From contig CAIQON010000146.1 in assembly GCA_903873475.1 (NCBI GenBank), positions 1 through 41,229 of the forward strand: a stretch of DNA of 41,229 bases. The letters run 5' to 3'. Below are positions 25,033 to 36,646 of this stretch, one piece after another. Both the position numbers and the translations under genes were made by a program. The notes below the pieces were generated by a model that saw only the letters and a program-made list of their open reading frames with translations, did no database searches and was not told where the DNA came from. Numbering within the stretch: the first letter of the stretch is position 1; each line of letters opens with the position of its first letter. The DNA comes from an uncultured bacterium (GTDB lineage: Bacteria > Pseudomonadota > Gammaproteobacteria > Burkholderiales > CAIKXV01).

Positions 25033-26484
25033 ATGGCCCTGATGATGCTGTCCGAGGCCGCCCGCGCTACCGGGGGTCAGCTGAGCGGCCTGGACGTGCC
25101 GTTCGAATCGGTCACCATCGACAGCCGGCGGCTTGTGCCGGGTGCGCTGTTCGTCGCGATCCGGGGCGAGACGTTCGACGGACACGATTTCCTGGGCCAG
25201 GTCGCTGCTTCCGGCGCGGCTGCCGCGATGGTTGGCGGCGATGCCTTCGCGCAGGGCTGCGCCAGGACCGTGCCTGGCCTGCCGATCGTTGTCGTCGAGG
25301 ACACCCGTCGCGCGCTTGGCCAGATGGCCGCTGCCCATCGGGCCCGGCTGCAAGGGCCGCTCGTCGCGATCACCGCGAGCAACGGCAAGACCACCATCAA
25401 GGAAATGACCGCGGCCATCCTGCGCGCAGAGGCTGCACTGCACCGTGCGGCACCGCTCGCGGCACCAGCCGATCCGCTCGATGCCGCCAGGGCAGCCGCG
25501 GCGGCCGTGCTGGCCACGCCCGGCAACCTGAACAACGAGATCGGCGTGCCGCTGACCCTGCTGGGGATCCGCCCGGCGCACTGCTATGCCGTGATCGAGA
25601 TGGGGATGAACCACGGCGGCGAGATTTCCCGCCTGACCCGCATCGCGCAGCCCGACGTCGTGGTGATCGGAAACGCGGGCCTCGCGCACATCGAGAACCT
25701 CGGCTCGCGCGAGGCGATCGCCGCGGCGAAAGGCGAGATCATCGAAGGCCTCAGGCCGGGTGGCACGGTGGTCATCAACGCCGACGATCGTTTCGCGGGC
25801 TTCTGGCGAGGACTGGCCGGCACGAAGCGTGTCGTCGACTTCGGGCTCGAACATGCAGCTGCGGTCTCGGCAGGCTGGCACCTCGACAAGGACGGCGCCG
25901 CGTTGAATCTGCGTACGCCGCTCGGCGAAGCAGAGGCTCGGATCAACGTCCCCGGGTTGCACAACGTACGCAATGCACTGGCCGCCACCGCCGCGACCAT
26001 TGCCTGCGGCGCCGGGCTCGATGCGGTGCTGACCGGCCTGGACGGCTTCCGGCCGGTGACCGGACGGCTGCGGCTGCTCCCCGGACTGGAAGGCTCGATG
26101 GTGATCGACGACAGTTACAACGCGAACCCGGATTCGGCGCTGGCCGCGATCGAAGTGCTGGCCGAGCGCGACGGCGTTCGGGTGCTGGTGCTCGGAGACA
26201 TGGGCGAACTCGGCGCCGGCGGCCCGCAGATGCATGCCGAGGTCGGTGCCGCGGCGCGCCACTTCGGGCTCGACCTCGTGCTGACCCTGGGCGAGCAATC
26301 GGCGCGGGCGAGCGAAGCCTTCGGCCTGCCCGGGCGCCACTTCACCGACATCGATGAACTGATCGCAGCCGCCCGGCGGGTTCTTGATCCGGGGGTGACC
26401 GTGCTGGTCAAGGGTTCGCGCTTCATGCGCATGGAACGCGTGGTCGGGCAACTGGCCGCCACGCCAGTCGACGGAGTGCACTGA
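25033..26484 (+). CDS. murF: UDP-MurNAc-pentapeptide synthetase MurF
   Basis: Adds D-Ala-D-Ala to the UDP-MurNAc tripeptide. The 483 residues show VTIDSRRLVPGALFVA, the ATP loop TASNGKTT, NLNNEIGVPLTLL, EMGMNHGGEIS, and DDSYNANPDS in the C-terminal domain. Between KEMTAAIL and GNLNNEIG there are about 33 residues, where E. coli has about 11 by memory; the extra stretch is Ala/Pro/Asp-rich and probably a surface loop. The reading frame is otherwise intact. ATG at 25033 is the first after the murE stop. Confidence 0.97.
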   Translation: MALMMLSEAARATGGQLSGLDVPFESVTIDSRRLVPGALFVAIRGETFDGHDFLGQVAASGAAAAMVGGDAFAQGCARTVPGLPIVVVEDTRRALGQMAAAHRARLQGPLVAITASNGKTTIKEMTAAILRAEAALHRAAPLAAPADPLDAARAAAAAVLATPGNLNNEIGVPLTLLGIRPAHCYAVIEMGMNHGGEISRLTRIAQPDVVVIGNAGLAHIENLGSREAIAAAKGEIIEGLRPGGTVVINADDRFAGFWRGLAGTKRVVDFGLEHAAAVSAGWHLDKDGAALNLRTPLGEAEARINVPGLHNVRNALAATAATIACGAGLDAVLTGLDGFRPVTGRLRLLPGLEGSMVIDDSYNANPDSALAAIEVLAERDGVRVLVLGDMGELGAGGPQMHAEVGAAARHFGLDLVLTLGEQSARASEAFGLPGRHFTDIDELIAAARRVLDPGVTVLVKGSRFMRMERVVGQLAATPVDGVH

Positions 26485-26487
26485 CCA

Positions 26488-27570
26488 ATGCTGCTCGCGC
26501 TCACACAGTGGCTCACCCAGTATGAACGCGCGTTCAACGTGTTCAGCTACCTCACGCTGCGCGCGATGCTGGCGACGATCACCGCCGTATTCATCTGCCT
26601 GATGGTCGGCCCGGCGATGATCCGCAAGCTCACGCTCTACAAGATCGGGCAGTCCGTGCGCGACGATGGCCCGAAGTCGCACCTGGCCAAGAGCGGTACG
26701 CCGACGATGGGCGGTGCGCTGATCCTGGTGTCGATCGCCATCACCGTGCTGCTGTGGGCCGACCTGAGCAACCGCTTCGTGTGGGTGGTGCTCGTGGTCA
26801 CCCTCGGGTTCGGTGTGATCGGCTGGGTCGACGACTACCGCAAGGTCATCCACCGTAATCCGAAGGGCCTGCCGGCGCGCACGAAGTACTTCTGGCAATC
26901 GGTGATCGGGCTGTCGGCGGCGATCTTCCTCGCGTGGAGCGGCAGCGCCGCGCAGACCGAACTGATCGTGCCGTTCTTCAAGAACTTCGCGTATCCGCTC
27001 GGGGCGATCGGCTTCGTGACCCTCACCTATTTCGTGATCGTCGGCACCAGCAACGCGGTCAACCTGACCGACGGACTCGACGGGCTGGCGATCCTGCCCA
27101 CCGTGATGATCGGCTCGGCGCTGGGCATCTTCGCCTACGTCGCGGGCAACGCCGTGTTTGCCAAGTACCTGGGCTTCCCGCTGATCCCGGGTGCGGGCGA
27201 GCTGACGGTGTTCTGCGCCGCGATCGCCGGGGCGGGGCTCGGGTTCCTGTGGTTCAACGCCTATCCTGCAGCGGTGTTCATGGGCGACGTCGGCGCGCTG
27301 GCGCTGGGCGCCGCGCTTGGCACGATCGCGGTGATCACGCGCCAGGAGATCGTCCTGTTCGTGATGGGGGGCGTGTTCGTGGTCGAGACCCTGTCGGTCG
27401 TGCTGCAGGTCGCCTCTTTCAAGCTCACCGGAAAGCGGCTGTTCCGGATGGCGCCGTTGCACCACCACTATGAACTCAAGGGCTGGAAGGAGAACCAGGT
27501 CGTGGTTCGCTTCTGGATCATCACCGCGCTGCTGGTGCTCGCGGGCCTGTCGACGCTGAAATTGCGCTGA
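26488..27570 (+). CDS. mraY: Phospho-MurNAc-pentapeptide translocase MraY
   Basis: Makes lipid I by transferring phospho-MurNAc-pentapeptide to undecaprenyl phosphate in the inner membrane. The 360 residues have about ten membrane helices. Catalytic landmarks are VDDYRKV (adjacent aspartates), [13 protein letters not shown], and [13 protein letters not shown], with HHHYELKGW in the last cytoplasmic loop (family histidine motif). The start at 26488 follows the murF stop by 3 nt, with GGAG at 26473-26476. Seven nt to murD. Confidence 0.98.
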   Translation: MLLALTQWLTQYERAFNVFSYLTLRAMLATITAVFICLMVGPAMIRKLTLYKIGQSVRDDGPKSHLAKSGTPTMGGALILVSIAITVLLWADLSNRFVWVVLVVTLGFGVIGWVDDYRKVIHRNPKGLPARTKYFWQSVIGLSAAIFLAWSGSAAQTELIVPFFKNFAYPLGAIGFVTLTYFVIVGTSNAVNLTDGLDGLAILPTVMIGSALGIFAYVAGNAVFAKYLGFPLIPGAGELTVFCAAIAGAGLGFLWFNAYPAAVFMGDVGALALGAALGTIAVITRQEIVLFVMGGVFVVETLSVVLQVASFKLTGKRLFRMAPLHHHYELKGWKENQVVVRFWIITALLVLAGLSTLKLR

Positions 27571-27577
27571 GCGCCAG

Positions 27578-29083
27578 ATGACTTCCGTCCACGCCACCCG
27601 TTCCGCCGCCACCGCCTTCGCCGCGGGCCCGGCCGCCCGCGCGATCGGTGCCGGCGCGGCCGGGCGCCGGCATGCGGCGGAGCGGGTCGCGGTGGTCGGG
27701 CTCGGTGCGACCGGCGTGTCCTGCGTGCGATTCCTCGCGCGCCATGGCGCGACGGTCGATGCCTGGGACACGCGCGCGGATCCGCCCGGCGCACGCGAAT
27801 TGCGTGCGGCGCTTCCGGATGTTCCGGTGCACCTCGGCCCGATCGATGCCGCCGCGCTCGACGTGGCCGACTGGATCGCGCTGTCGCCCGGCGTGCCGCG
27901 CTCGGAGCCGGCGGTCGCGCGCGCGATCGCGCGCGGCGTCCCGGTGCTCGGCGACATCGAGATCTTCGCGCGCCACCGCCATGCGATCGCGCCGGGCGCG
28001 AAGACGATTGCGATCACCGGCACCAACGGCAAGAGCACCGTGACCGAAATGGCGGGTGAAATGGCACGTCGCGCCGGCCTCGAGACGCTGGTCGCCGGCA
28101 ACATCGGCCTGCCGGTGCTCGATGCGCTCGGCGAGATCGAGTCCGGAGGTAGCGCGGCGGGCCGGCAGCCGCAGGCCATCGTGCTGGAGCTGTCGTCGTT
28201 CCAGCTGGAATCGACCTCCAGCCTGGGGGCGGACGCAGCCGCGATGCTCAACCTGTCCGAGGATCACCTCGATCGCTATGCCGACATCGGCGAGTACGGT
28301 GCCGCCAAGGCGCGCATCTTCCAGGGCGAAGGCATCCAGGTGCTCAACCGGCACGACCCGGCCTCGATGGCGATGCGCATCGACGGCCGTACGCTGTATT
28401 CGTTCGGTGGCGATCGCCCGTGCGCCGAGCACGAATGGGGCGTGGCGCCTGCAGCCGATGGCTGCGGGCCGTGGCTCGCGCAGGGCGATACGAAGCTGAT
28501 GCCGGTCGGGCAGTTGCCGGTGCCCGGCATGCACAACGTGGCCAATGCACTGGCGGCGCTGGCGCTGGCGCGTGCGATCGACCTGCCCTACCCGCCGCTG
28601 CTCGATGCGCTGCGCGGTTTCCGCGGCCTGCCACACCGGATGCAGTGCATCGCCGAGATCGATGGCGTCGGGTTCTACGACGATTCGAAGGGGACCAATG
28701 TCGGCGCGACCGTCGCGGCCCTCACCGGCTTCCCGAAGCCGGTGGTGCTGATCGCCGGCGGGGACGGGAAGGGCCAGGATTTCGCGCCGCTGGCCGCGGT
28801 GGTCGCCAGGGCCGCGCGTGCGGTGGTGCTGATCGGCGTCGACGGCGAACGCATCGCGCGCGCGCTCGAGGGCATCGCGGTGCCGGTCGAGCGGGCGGAT
28901 TCGCTCGAGGCCGCGGTGTCCCGCGCGCGCGAACTCGCGCACAGCGGCGACGCGGTCGTATTGTCGCCGGCGTGCGCGAGTTACGACATGTTCCGCAACT
29001 ACGTTCACCGCGCGCAGGTGTTCCTGAAGGCGGTCAGCGCGATCGGACCGGCGAAGCCTGGCGCCGGAGAGGGCGCTGCATGA
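27578..29083 (+). CDS. murD: UDP-MurNAc-L-alanine:D-glutamate ligase MurD
   Basis: Adds D-glutamate to UDP-MurNAc-L-Ala. The 501 residues include the UDP-binding start [18 protein letters not shown], the ATP loop [27 protein letters not shown], and [15 protein letters not shown]. The protein is longer than E. coli MurD (438): about 36 residues, rich in Ala, Arg and Gly, precede the first conserved strand. This may be a true extension or a start placed too early; no better ATG lies closer. It overlaps ftsW by ATGA. Confidence 0.97.
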   Translation: MTSVHATRSAATAFAAGPAARAIGAGAAGRRHAAERVAVVGLGATGVSCVRFLARHGATVDAWDTRADPPGARELRAALPDVPVHLGPIDAAALDVADWIALSPGVPRSEPAVARAIARGVPVLGDIEIFARHRHAIAPGAKTIAITGTNGKSTVTEMAGEMARRAGLETLVAGNIGLPVLDALGEIESGGSAAGRQPQAIVLELSSFQLESTSSLGADAAAMLNLSEDHLDRYADIGEYGAAKARIFQGEGIQVLNRHDPASMAMRIDGRTLYSFGGDRPCAEHEWGVAPAADGCGPWLAQGDTKLMPVGQLPVPGMHNVANALAALALARAIDLPYPPLLDALRGFRGLPHRMQCIAEIDGVGFYDDSKGTNVGATVAALTGFPKPVVLIAGGDGKGQDFAPLAAVVARAARAVVLIGVDGERIARALEGIAVPVERADSLEAAVSRARELAHSGDAVVLSPACASYDMFRNYVHRAQVFLKAVSAIGPAKPGAGEGAA

Positions 29084-30249
29084 GCGCGCTCTACTACGAA
29101 GCCGAACGTCCGCGGCGGGTGATGGCCGACTACGACCAGAGCCTGGTCTGGGCCGTGCTGCTGCTGATGGCGATCGGCATCGTGATGGTCTACTCGGCCT
29201 CGATCGCGATTGCCGAAGCCGGGCGCTTCACCGGGAACCGCGCGCATTTCTACCTCGTCCGGCAGTCCATGTTCGTCGGCATCGGCCTGGTGGCGGCCGC
29301 AGTCGCGTTCCAGGTGCCGACAGCGATCTGGCAGCGCTTCGCGCCATGGCTGTTCGGCTTCGGCGTGCTGCTGCTGCTTCTGGTGCTGGTACCTGGCGTG
29401 AGCCGCGAGATCAACAGCGCGCGGCGCTGGCTGCCCCTGGTCGTGCTCAACCTGCAGCCTTCCGAGCTGGTGAAGCTGTTCGCGGTGGTGTACGCGGCCG
29501 ACTACACGGTGCGCAAGGCCGCCTATGTCGACAGCCTGAAGAAGGGCTTTCTGCCGATGCTGCTGGTGATGCTGTTCACTGGCGCGCTGTTGCTGCTCCA
29601 GCCTGACTTCGGTGCGTTCGCGGTGATTACCCTGATCGCGATGGGAATCCTGTTCCTGGGCGGGATGAACTGGCGGCTGTTCGCGGGGCTGCTGGTGCTC
29701 CTGGCGGCCGGCTTCGTCACGCTGATCGTGACTTCTCCTTACCGGTTGCAGCGGATCATCGGATTCATGGATCCGTGGGCCGATCCGTTCGGCAAGGGCT
29801 ACCAGCTGTCGCATGCGCTGATCGCGTTCGGGCGCGGCGAATGGCTCGGCGTCGGCCTGGGTGCCAGCGTCGAGAAACTGTTCTACCTGCCCGAAGCCCA
29901 TACCGATTTCGTGCTCGCGGTGATCGCCGAGGAACTGGGTTTCGTCGGCGTCGCCGGCGTGATCGCGCTGTTCGCCTGGATCGCCTGGCGGTCGTTCGCG
30001 ATCGGCGCGCAGGCCGCGCGGCTCGAGCGCAGCTTCCAGGCGCTGGTCGCGCACGGCGTCGGCCTGTGGATCTCCGCGCAGGCGGTGATCAACATGGGCG
30101 TGAACATGGGCGTGCTGCCCACCAAGGGCCTGACGCTGCCGATGCTTTCCTTCGGCGGCAGCGCCGTACTCGCCAACTGCCTCGCCCTCGCCCTGCTCCT
30201 GCGCGTCGACTACGAGAACCGGCGGCTGATGAAGGGAGGGCCAGCATGA
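29080..30249 (+). CDS. ftsW: Septal peptidoglycan glycosyltransferase FtsW
   Basis: A SEDS-family polymerase that works with FtsI. The 389 residues have about ten membrane helices. Landmarks: [15 protein letters not shown] in helix 1, [10 protein letters not shown] and [18 protein letters not shown] after it, [14 protein letters not shown] in the large periplasmic loop, [19 protein letters not shown], and [19 protein letters not shown] near the end. All are canonical. Overlaps murD by ATGA and murG by ATGA. Confidence 0.98.
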   Translation: MSALYYEAERPRRVMADYDQSLVWAVLLLMAIGIVMVYSASIAIAEAGRFTGNRAHFYLVRQSMFVGIGLVAAAVAFQVPTAIWQRFAPWLFGFGVLLLLLVLVPGVSREINSARRWLPLVVLNLQPSELVKLFAVVYAADYTVRKAAYVDSLKKGFLPMLLVMLFTGALLLLQPDFGAFAVITLIAMGILFLGGMNWRLFAGLLVLLAAGFVTLIVTSPYRLQRIIGFMDPWADPFGKGYQLSHALIAFGRGEWLGVGLGASVEKLFYLPEAHTDFVLAVIAEELGFVGVAGVIALFAWIAWRSFAIGAQAARLERSFQALVAHGVGLWISAQAVINMGVNMGVLPTKGLTLPMLSFGGSAVLANCLALALLLRVDYENRRLMKGGPA

Positions 30250-31340
30250 GCCACCCGGCGAGGGGTCCCCGCACGCTCATGGTGATGGCTGGCGGTACCG
30301 GCGGCCACATCTTCCCGGCACTGGCGGTCGCGCAGTGGCTTCACGGCACAGGCTGGAACGTGGTGTGGCTCGGCTCGCCACGCGGGATGGAGTCATCCAT
30401 CGTCCCGCAGTACGGTTTCGAGATCGAGCCGGTAAGTTTCGGGGGTGTGCGTGGCAAGGGACTGCTGCGCCTGGCGCGATTGCCCTTCGACCTGAGCCTG
30501 GCATTCTGGCAGTGCGCGCAGGCGATCTTCCGCCGCCGCCCGGACGTCGTGCTCGGCATGGGCGGCTACATCGCGTTCCCGGGAGGCATGATGGCGTCGT
30601 TGCTGCGCCGGCCGCTCGTGGTGCATGAACAGAACTCGGTTCCCGGCCTCGCCAACCGCGTGCTGGCGCGCATCGCGGACCGTGTGCTGTGTGCATTCCC
30701 CGACGCGCTGGGCAAGGGCGTCCGGTCCGAATGGACCGGCAATCCCGTGCGCGAGGCAATTGCCGCGATCGCCCCGCCACGCGAGCGTTTCGCCGACCGC
30801 AGCGGTCCGCTGCGTGTGCTGGTGATCGGCGGCAGCCTGGGTGCCCAGGCGCTCAACGTCTGCGTGCCCGAAGCCCTGGCACAGCTGCCCGCAGAGCGGA
30901 GGCCGATCGTGGTGCACCAGTCTGGCCGCGACCATCTCGACGGACTGCAGGCCAACTACGCAAGGGCCGGGGTCGAAGCCACGCTGCTGCCGTTCATCGA
31001 CGACATGGCGCAGCGCTATGCCGAAGCCGACCTCGTGATTGCCCGCGCCGGTGCCACCACCATCGCCGAACTCGCGTGTGCCGGGCTCGCGTCGGTCCTG
31101 GTCCCGTTCCCGCATGCGGTCGACGACCACCAGACGGTGAATGCCCGGTTCCTGGTCGAGCGCGGCGCGGCCTGGCTGATCCCGCAGGCTGAACTCACGC
31201 CCGAGCGCCTGGCGCAGAAACTCGCCTCGATCGATCGTCCGGCCCTGCTCGCGATGGCCGAGCGCGCCCGTTCGGTGGCGAAGCCCGGGGCGACGCACCG
31301 CGTCGCGCAAGTGTGCATGGAGGCAGCCGATGCGCCATAA
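30246..31340 (+). CDS. murG: Lipid II synthase MurG (GT28)
   Basis: Transfers GlcNAc from UDP-GlcNAc to lipid I on the inner face of the membrane. The 364 residues have [63 protein letters not shown] and [16 protein letters not shown] with [15 protein letters not shown]; these are the acceptor and donor-binding motifs. The start ATG at 30246 overlaps ftsW; its last 11 nt overlap murC in another frame. Confidence 0.98.
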   Translation: MSHPARGPRTLMVMAGGTGGHIFPALAVAQWLHGTGWNVVWLGSPRGMESSIVPQYGFEIEPVSFGGVRGKGLLRLARLPFDLSLAFWQCAQAIFRRRPDVVLGMGGYIAFPGGMMASLLRRPLVVHEQNSVPGLANRVLARIADRVLCAFPDALGKGVRSEWTGNPVREAIAAIAPPRERFADRSGPLRVLVIGGSLGAQALNVCVPEALAQLPAERRPIVVHQSGRDHLDGLQANYARAGVEATLLPFIDDMAQRYAEADLVIARAGATTIAELACAGLASVLVPFPHAVDDHQTVNARFLVERGAAWLIPQAELTPERLAQKLASIDRPALLAMAERARSVAKPGATHRVAQVCMEAADAP

Positions 31341-32742
31341 GGTGCGCCATGTGCATTTCGTCGGCATCGGCGGCAGCGGCATGTCCGGCATTGCCGAAGT
31401 GCTGGCCAACCTCGGCTACTCGGTCAGCGGCTCCGACCTCGCCGAGAGCGCAACCACGCGCCGGCTGCAGAAGGTCGGCATCCGCGTCGACATCGGACAT
31501 GCGGCCGGCAATGCGACAGGCGCCGATGCGCTGGTGGTGTCGACCGCGGTGAAGGAAGACAACCCGGAACTGGTCGCGGCGCGCGCCGCGCGTACGCCGA
31601 TCGTTCCCCGGGCCCTGATGCTCGCCGAACTGATGCGGCTGAAGCAGGGCATCGCGATCGCCGGCACCCACGGCAAGACCACCACCACCAGCCTGATCGC
31701 CAGCGTGCTCGCCGAAGGCGGGCTTGATCCGACCTTCGTGATCGGTGGCCGCCTGGAGGCGGCCGGCAGCAATGCGAAGCTCGGCAGCGGCGAGTTCCTG
31801 GTGGCCGAGGCCGATGAATCCGACGCGTCCTTCCTGTACCTGACCCCGGTGGTCTCGGTCGTCACCAACATCGATGCCGACCACATGGAGACCTACGGCC
31901 AGGACTTCGGCCGGCTGAAGCAGGCGTTCGTCGACTTCCTGCAGCACCTGCCCTTCTACGGCAACGCGGTGCTGTGCATCGACGATGCGAACGTGCGCGA
32001 GATACTGCCTCGGGTGACCAAGCCGGTCACCACCTACGGGCTGACGCCGGGTGCTCAGGTGCAGGCGCACTCGATCGAGCATATCGAAGGCGGCCAGATG
32101 CGGTTCAAGGTCGCGCGCGTGAATGGCACGACCTTGCCGGAACTCGATGTCGTGCTCAACCTGCCGGGTGTGCACAACGTGCTGAACGCGCTGGCGGCGA
32201 TCGCGGTCGGCATGGAGGTCGGTGTCGATGATGCGGCGATCCTGCGCGCGCTGGCCGAGTTCCGTGGCGTCGGCCGCCGCTTCCAGCGCTGGGGCGAGAT
32301 CGAGGTCCCGGGCGGTGGCGGTACGTTCACGCTGGTCGACGACTATGGCCACCACCCGGTCGAGATGGCCGCGACGCTTGCCGCAGCGCGCGGTGCCTTT
32401 CCGGGCAGGCGCCTGATGCTCGTATTCCAGCCGCACCGGTACACGCGCACCCGCGACTGCTTCGAGGATTTTGCGCGCGTGCTGTCGACGGTCGATGCGC
32501 TGGTGCTGACCGAGGTCTATGCGGCTGGTGAATCGCCGATCGTCGCCGCCGACGGACGGGCGCTGGCCCGTGCCGTGCGCGTGGGCGGCAAGGTCGAGCC
32601 GGTGTTCAGCGAGACGGTCGGTGATCTGCCGGGCGCGATCGCGGCAATCGTGAAACCGGGCGATGTAGTGCTGACCATGGGTGCCGGTTCGATCGGCGGC
32701 GTGCCGGCCCAGCTGCGCGCAGCCCGGCAGGCGGCAGGATGA
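31330..32742 (+). CDS. murC: UDP-MurNAc:L-alanine ligase MurC
   Basis: Adds L-alanine to UDP-MurNAc, the first Mur ligase step. The 470 residues begin with [18 protein letters not shown], then the ATP loop [34 protein letters not shown], and in the C-terminal domain [15 protein letters not shown] and [11 protein letters not shown]. The start lies inside murG (11-nt overlap), with GGAGG at about 31319-31323 as a ribosome site. It overlaps murB by ATGA. Confidence 0.98.
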   Translation: MRHKVRHVHFVGIGGSGMSGIAEVLANLGYSVSGSDLAESATTRRLQKVGIRVDIGHAAGNATGADALVVSTAVKEDNPELVAARAARTPIVPRALMLAELMRLKQGIAIAGTHGKTTTTSLIASVLAEGGLDPTFVIGGRLEAAGSNAKLGSGEFLVAEADESDASFLYLTPVVSVVTNIDADHMETYGQDFGRLKQAFVDFLQHLPFYGNAVLCIDDANVREILPRVTKPVTTYGLTPGAQVQAHSIEHIEGGQMRFKVARVNGTTLPELDVVLNLPGVHNVLNALAAIAVGMEVGVDDAAILRALAEFRGVGRRFQRWGEIEVPGGGGTFTLVDDYGHHPVEMAATLAAARGAFPGRRLMLVFQPHRYTRTRDCFEDFARVLSTVDALVLTEVYAAGESPIVAADGRALARAVRVGGKVEPVFSETVGDLPGAIAAIVKPGDVVLTMGAGSIGGVPAQLRAARQAAG

Positions 32743-33710
32743 ACATGGCCGAACCCGTCCAGTTCACGCCGATGAAGCCGCAACCGCTGCGCGGGGAACT
32801 GCGCCGCGACGTGCCGATGTCGAAGCACGTGAGCTGGCGCGTCGGTGGACCGGCCGACCGCGTCTACATTCCGGCCGATCTCGACGACTTCGCCGTATTC
32901 GTGCGTGGGCTCCCGGCCGCCGAACCGCTGCTGGTGGTCGGTCTGGGCAGCAACCTGCTGGTGCGCGAGGGCGGCTTTCGCGGTACGGTCGTACTGCTGC
33001 ACGGCGTGCTCTCATCGGTGTCGCTGCTGCCCGCGGCTGCCGACGGCGCGGCCACCCGGGTGCGCTTCGAGGCGGGCGTGGCCTGCCCGAAGGTCGCGCG
33101 CTTTGCGGCGATGCACGATCTCGAAGGCGCCGAGTTCCTTGCCGGCATCCCCGGCACGATGGGCGGGGCGCTGGCGATGAACGCCGGCTGCTATGGCGGC
33201 CAGACATGGGACCGCGTGGTGGCGGCGACGCTGCTCACCCGCGATGGCCGGCTCGTCGAGCGTGCCCCCGCCGAGTTCGACCTGGGCTATCGACATGTCG
33301 TGCTCGGGCAGGCGGGCCCGGGCGGCACGCCGTCCGTGCTCGGGCAGGACGAATGGTTCGTCGGCGCGACGCTGCAGCTCGATGCCGGCGATGGCCTTCG
33401 TTCGCGCGCGCGCATCAAGGAGTTCCTGTCGCGCCGTATCGCGACGCAGCCGTTGCAGCAGCCCAACGCCGGTTCGGTATTCCGTAACCCGCCCGGCGAC
33501 CATGCGGCGCGGCTGATCGAGGCGTGCGGGCTCAAGGGCATGGCGGTGGGCGGGGCCGAGGTGTCCACCAGGCATGCGAACTTCATCGTCAACCGTGGTG
33601 GTGCCACTGCGTCGGACATCGAGGCGCTGGTCGAGGCGGTGAGGAAACGGGTACTGCTGGGTGCCGGCATCGACCTCGTGCCCGAGGTACGTATCGTGGG
33701 GGACGCTTGA
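32739..33710 (+). CDS. murB: UDP-N-acetylenolpyruvoylglucosamine reductase MurB
   Basis: FAD enzyme that reduces UDP-GlcNAc-enolpyruvate to UDP-MurNAc. The 323 residues have [44 protein letters not shown] for flavin binding, the catalytic Ser in [19 protein letters not shown] and the late Glu in VPEVRIVG. The [10 protein letters not shown] arrangement and LIEACGLKG segment resemble the shorter type II enzymes. Two ATGs (32739 and two codons later) are possible starts. It shares one nt with ddl (TGATG). Confidence 0.97.
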   Translation: MNMAEPVQFTPMKPQPLRGELRRDVPMSKHVSWRVGGPADRVYIPADLDDFAVFVRGLPAAEPLLVVGLGSNLLVREGGFRGTVVLLHGVLSSVSLLPAAADGAATRVRFEAGVACPKVARFAAMHDLEGAEFLAGIPGTMGGALAMNAGCYGGQTWDRVVAATLLTRDGRLVERAPAEFDLGYRHVVLGQAGPGGTPSVLGQDEWFVGATLQLDAGDGLRSRARIKEFLSRRIATQPLQQPNAGSVFRNPPGDHAARLIEACGLKGMAVGGAEVSTRHANFIVNRGGATASDIEALVEAVRKRVLLGAGIDLVPEVRIVGDA

Positions 33711-34630
33711 TGGACGACATGGCGAAGTTCGGCAAGGTCGCGGTGCTGCTCGGCGGCCGCAGCGCGGAGCGCGAGATCTCGTTGCTCTCGGGTAACGCCG
33801 TGCTGGCGGCGCTGCGTACGAGCGGTGTCGATGCCCATCCGTTCGATCCGGCCGAGCGCAGCGTGTTCGAACTCGCGAAGGAAGGCTTCCAGCGCGCCTT
33901 CATCTCGCTGCACGGCCGCTATGGCGAAGATGGCACCGTTCAGGGGGCGCTCGAACTGCTCGGCATCCCCTACACCGGCAGCGGGGTCGCGGCCTCCGCG
34001 CTGGCGATGGACAAGCTGCGCACGAAGATGGTCTGGGTCGCGGGCGGCGTCCCGACGCCGGCCTGGGAGGTGCTGACGGGTGCCTCGGATCCCGCCGCCG
34101 TGGTCGAGAGGATCGGCCTGCCGATGATCGTCAAGCCGGGTCGCGAAGGCTCCACCCTTGGCCTGACCAAGGTGACCGACGTCTCGCAGCTGCGCGCGGC
34201 CTGGGAGCATGCCGCGTCGTTCGATGCACTGGTGCTGGCCGAGGCGTTCATCGCCGGGCGCGAACTGACCGCAGGCTTCCTCGGCGACCAGGCGCTGCCG
34301 CTGGTCCGCATCGAGGCGCCCCAGGGCAACTACGACTACCGGAACAAGTATTTCAGCGACCAGACGCGCTACCACTGCCCGAGCGGACTCGACGCGGCGC
34401 AGGAGGCTTCGATCCAGGCACTGACCCTGCGCGCGGCCGCGCTGCTCGGTTGCGAAGGCTGGGGCCGCGCCGACCTGATCCTGCGCGACGACGGTTCGGT
34501 GCAGATGCTGGAGATGAACACCTCGCCCGGCATGACCAGCCACAGCCTGGTGCCGATGGCGGCCCGGCAGGCGGGCCTGTCGTTCGAACAACTGGTGCTG
34601 CGCATCCTGGAGATGGCCCATGCTGGCTGA
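33710..34630 (+). CDS. ddl: D-alanine--D-alanine ligase
   Basis: Joins two D-alanines for MurF. The 306 residues have [50 protein letters not shown], the ATP-grasp part [13 protein letters not shown], and [15 protein letters not shown] for magnesium binding. The length and in-cluster position match DdlB of E. coli. ATG at 33710 overlaps the murB stop by one nt; a second Met three codons later is a minor alternative. Its last 11 nt overlap ftsQ. Confidence 0.97.
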   Translation: MDDMAKFGKVAVLLGGRSAEREISLLSGNAVLAALRTSGVDAHPFDPAERSVFELAKEGFQRAFISLHGRYGEDGTVQGALELLGIPYTGSGVAASALAMDKLRTKMVWVAGGVPTPAWEVLTGASDPAAVVERIGLPMIVKPGREGSTLGLTKVTDVSQLRAAWEHAASFDALVLAEAFIAGRELTAGFLGDQALPLVRIEAPQGNYDYRNKYFSDQTRYHCPSGLDAAQEASIQALTLRAAALLGCEGWGRADLILRDDGSVQMLEMNTSPGMTSHSLVPMAARQAGLSFEQLVLRILEMAHAG

Positions 34631-35411
34631 TGCCTGGGACCGGCCCGCGCTGCTCAACGCGGCGGCCAACACGCTCTATGGCATCGCGACGGTGCTTGGC
34701 CTGTACGCCGTCTTCTTCCTCGTGATCCACCTGCCGATCTTCCCGATGAAGGAAGTACGCGTGCTGGGTGAACTGCAGAACGTCACCCGCGAACAGGTCG
34801 AGGCCACCGTGCGCAAGCAGCTCGCCGGAAACTTCTTCACCGTCGACCTGGCCGGGGCGCGCAAGGCGTTCGAGCGGCTGCCGTGGGTGCGGCGCGTGGA
34901 GGTGCGGCGCGTATGGCCGGACGGGTTGCATGTCGTGCTCGAAGAGCACGTGGCGATCGGGCGCTGGGGCGACTCGGGCCTCGTGAATACCCAGGGCGAA
35001 GTGTTCTCGGCCGCATCCGACGCCCGGCTTCCGGTGTTCAACGGCCCGCCCGGCAGCGCGGCCGAGATCGCGAGCCGCTACACCTGGTTCCGGCAGGAAC
35101 TGGCGCGGGTACGTCAGGCGCCTGCCGAGATCACGCTTTCGGCACGCCGCGCATGGGAAGTCCGCCTCACCAGCGGCCTGGTGCTGAAGCTGGGACGCGA
35201 GCAGGTCAACGAACGGCTGGCGACCTTCCTGTCGGTTTACGAAGGCACGGTCGCACCGGTGTCGACGCGCCTCGACTACGTCGACCTCCGTTACCCGAAT
35301 GGCTTCGCGGTGCGCATCAGCGATGTGCGCGACGCTGCAAGAGAAAGACGCGGCGATGGCAGGCCGAGCCTGCGTGGCGTCGAAACGAAACCTGTGGAGC
35401 GCCGGTCATGA
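34620..35411 (+). CDS. ftsQ: Cell division protein FtsQ
   Basis: Bitopic divisome protein that binds FtsL and FtsB. The 263 residues have a short cytoplasmic start, one membrane helix at about 19-38 ([19 protein letters not shown]), a POTRA domain beginning [20 protein letters not shown] and containing [19 protein letters not shown], and a beta domain with [16 protein letters not shown]. The last 25 residues are basic and variable. Start overlaps ddl by 11 nt; stop overlaps ftsA by ATGA. Confidence 0.96.
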   Translation: MLADAWDRPALLNAAANTLYGIATVLGLYAVFFLVIHLPIFPMKEVRVLGELQNVTREQVEATVRKQLAGNFFTVDLAGARKAFERLPWVRRVEVRRVWPDGLHVVLEEHVAIGRWGDSGLVNTQGEVFSAASDARLPVFNGPPGSAAEIASRYTWFRQELARVRQAPAEITLSARRAWEVRLTSGLVLKLGREQVNERLATFLSVYEGTVAPVSTRLDYVDLRYPNGFAVRISDVRDAARERRGDGRPSLRGVETKPVERRS

Positions 35412-36646
35412 ACAAGATCCGAGACAGCAAGAACCTGATCGTCGGCCTCGACATCGGCACCTCGAAGATCGTGGCGATCGTCGCCGAGGTGAAGCCGGGC
35501 GGCGAACTCGAGATCATCGGCATGGGACAGCACCCGTCGCGAGGCCTGAAGAAGGGTGTCGTCGTCAACATCGACTCGACCGTGCAGTCCATACAGCGCG
35601 CCCTCGAGGAAGCCGAGTTGATGGCCGACTGCAAGATCAAGGATGTCTATGCCGGCATCGCCGGCAGCCATATCAAGAGCTTCAACTCGCATGGCATGGT
35701 CGCGATCAAGGACAAGGAAGTCACGCAGGCCGACGTCGACCAGGTGATCGAGACCGCCAAGGCGGTCAACATCCCGAACGACCAGCAGATCCTGCACATC
35801 CTGAACCAGGAATTCATCATCGACGGCCAGGAGGACGTGCGCGAGCCGCTGGGCATGAGCGGCGTGCGGCTCGAGGTCCGGGTGCACATCGTCACCGGCG
35901 CGGTGTCGGCGGCGCAGAACATCGTCAAGTGCGTGCGCCGCTGCGGCCTCGAGGTGGCCGACCTCATCCTGCAGCCGCTCGCCTCGTCCTGGGCCGTGCT
36001 GTCCGAGGACGAGAAGGACCTCGGCGTCTGCCTGGTCGACATCGGTGGTGGCACGACCGACATCGCGGTGTTCTCGCAAGGCGCGATCCGGCATACCGCC
36101 GTGATCCCGATCGCCGGCGACCAGATCACCAACGACATCGCGATGGCGCTGCGTACCCCGACCAAGGACGCCGAGGACATCAAGGTGCGCTACGGCTGCG
36201 CGCTCGCCAAGCTGGCCGATGCGCGCGAGATGGTGGAGGTTCCGGGCGTCGGCGACCGTGGGCCGCGCGAGATGTCGCGCCAGACCCTGGCCGAGGTGAT
36301 CGAGCCGCGCGTCGAGGAGTTGTATTCGCTGGTGCAGGCGGAACTGCGCCGCACCGCCTACGAAGAGTTGCTGTCATCGGGCATCGTGATCACCGGTGGC
36401 AGCGCGGCGATGCTTGGCATGGTCGAGCTGGGCGAGGAAGTCTTCCACATGCCGGTTCGCGCCGGCGTCCCGCAGTACGTCGGTGGCCTGTCGGAGGTGG
36501 TGCGCAACCCGCGCTTCGCCACCGGCGTGGGCCTGCTGATCGCGGGGCAGCGGCAGGTGGTGCGCATGTCGACGTCACGGGCTTCACGAGGCCCGGTCGG
36601 CAATGCACTGGCCAGCATGAAGGCATGGTTCCAGGGGAATTTCTGA
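35408..36646 (+). CDS. ftsA: Cell division protein FtsA
   Basis: Actin-like protein that ties FtsZ to the membrane and recruits later division proteins. The 412 residues have the phosphate motif VGLDIGTSKIVAIVAE, the SHS2-like 1C domain (about 85-165), VCLVDIGGGTTDIAVFS, and ITGGSAAMLGM. The C-terminus ends in an amphipathic membrane-binding helix, NALASMKAWFQGNF. The gene overlaps ftsQ. A strong hairpin begins at its stop codon, and a 112-nt gap leads to ftsZ, unlike the tight spacing before it. Confidence 0.98.
   Translation: MNKIRDSKNLIVGLDIGTSKIVAIVAEVKPGGELEIIGMGQHPSRGLKKGVVVNIDSTVQSIQRALEEAELMADCKIKDVYAGIAGSHIKSFNSHGMVAIKDKEVTQADVDQVIETAKAVNIPNDQQILHILNQEFIIDGQEDVREPLGMSGVRLEVRVHIVTGAVSAAQNIVKCVRRCGLEVADLILQPLASSWAVLSEDEKDLGVCLVDIGGGTTDIAVFSQGAIRHTAVIPIAGDQITNDIAMALRTPTKDAEDIKVRYGCALAKLADAREMVEVPGVGDRGPREMSRQTLAEVIEPRVEELYSLVQAELRRTAYEELLSSGIVITGGSAAMLGMVELGEEVFHMPVRAGVPQYVGGLSEVVRNPRFATGVGLLIAGQRQVVRMSTSRASRGPVGNALASMKAWFQGNF

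Noticed and set aside
24790-28251. A very long minus-strand open frame opposite murE-murF-mraY-murD
   Set aside because: It has no recognisable domain, is His/Arg/Gln-rich in the way antisense frames of GC-rich genes are, and lies opposite four certain genes.
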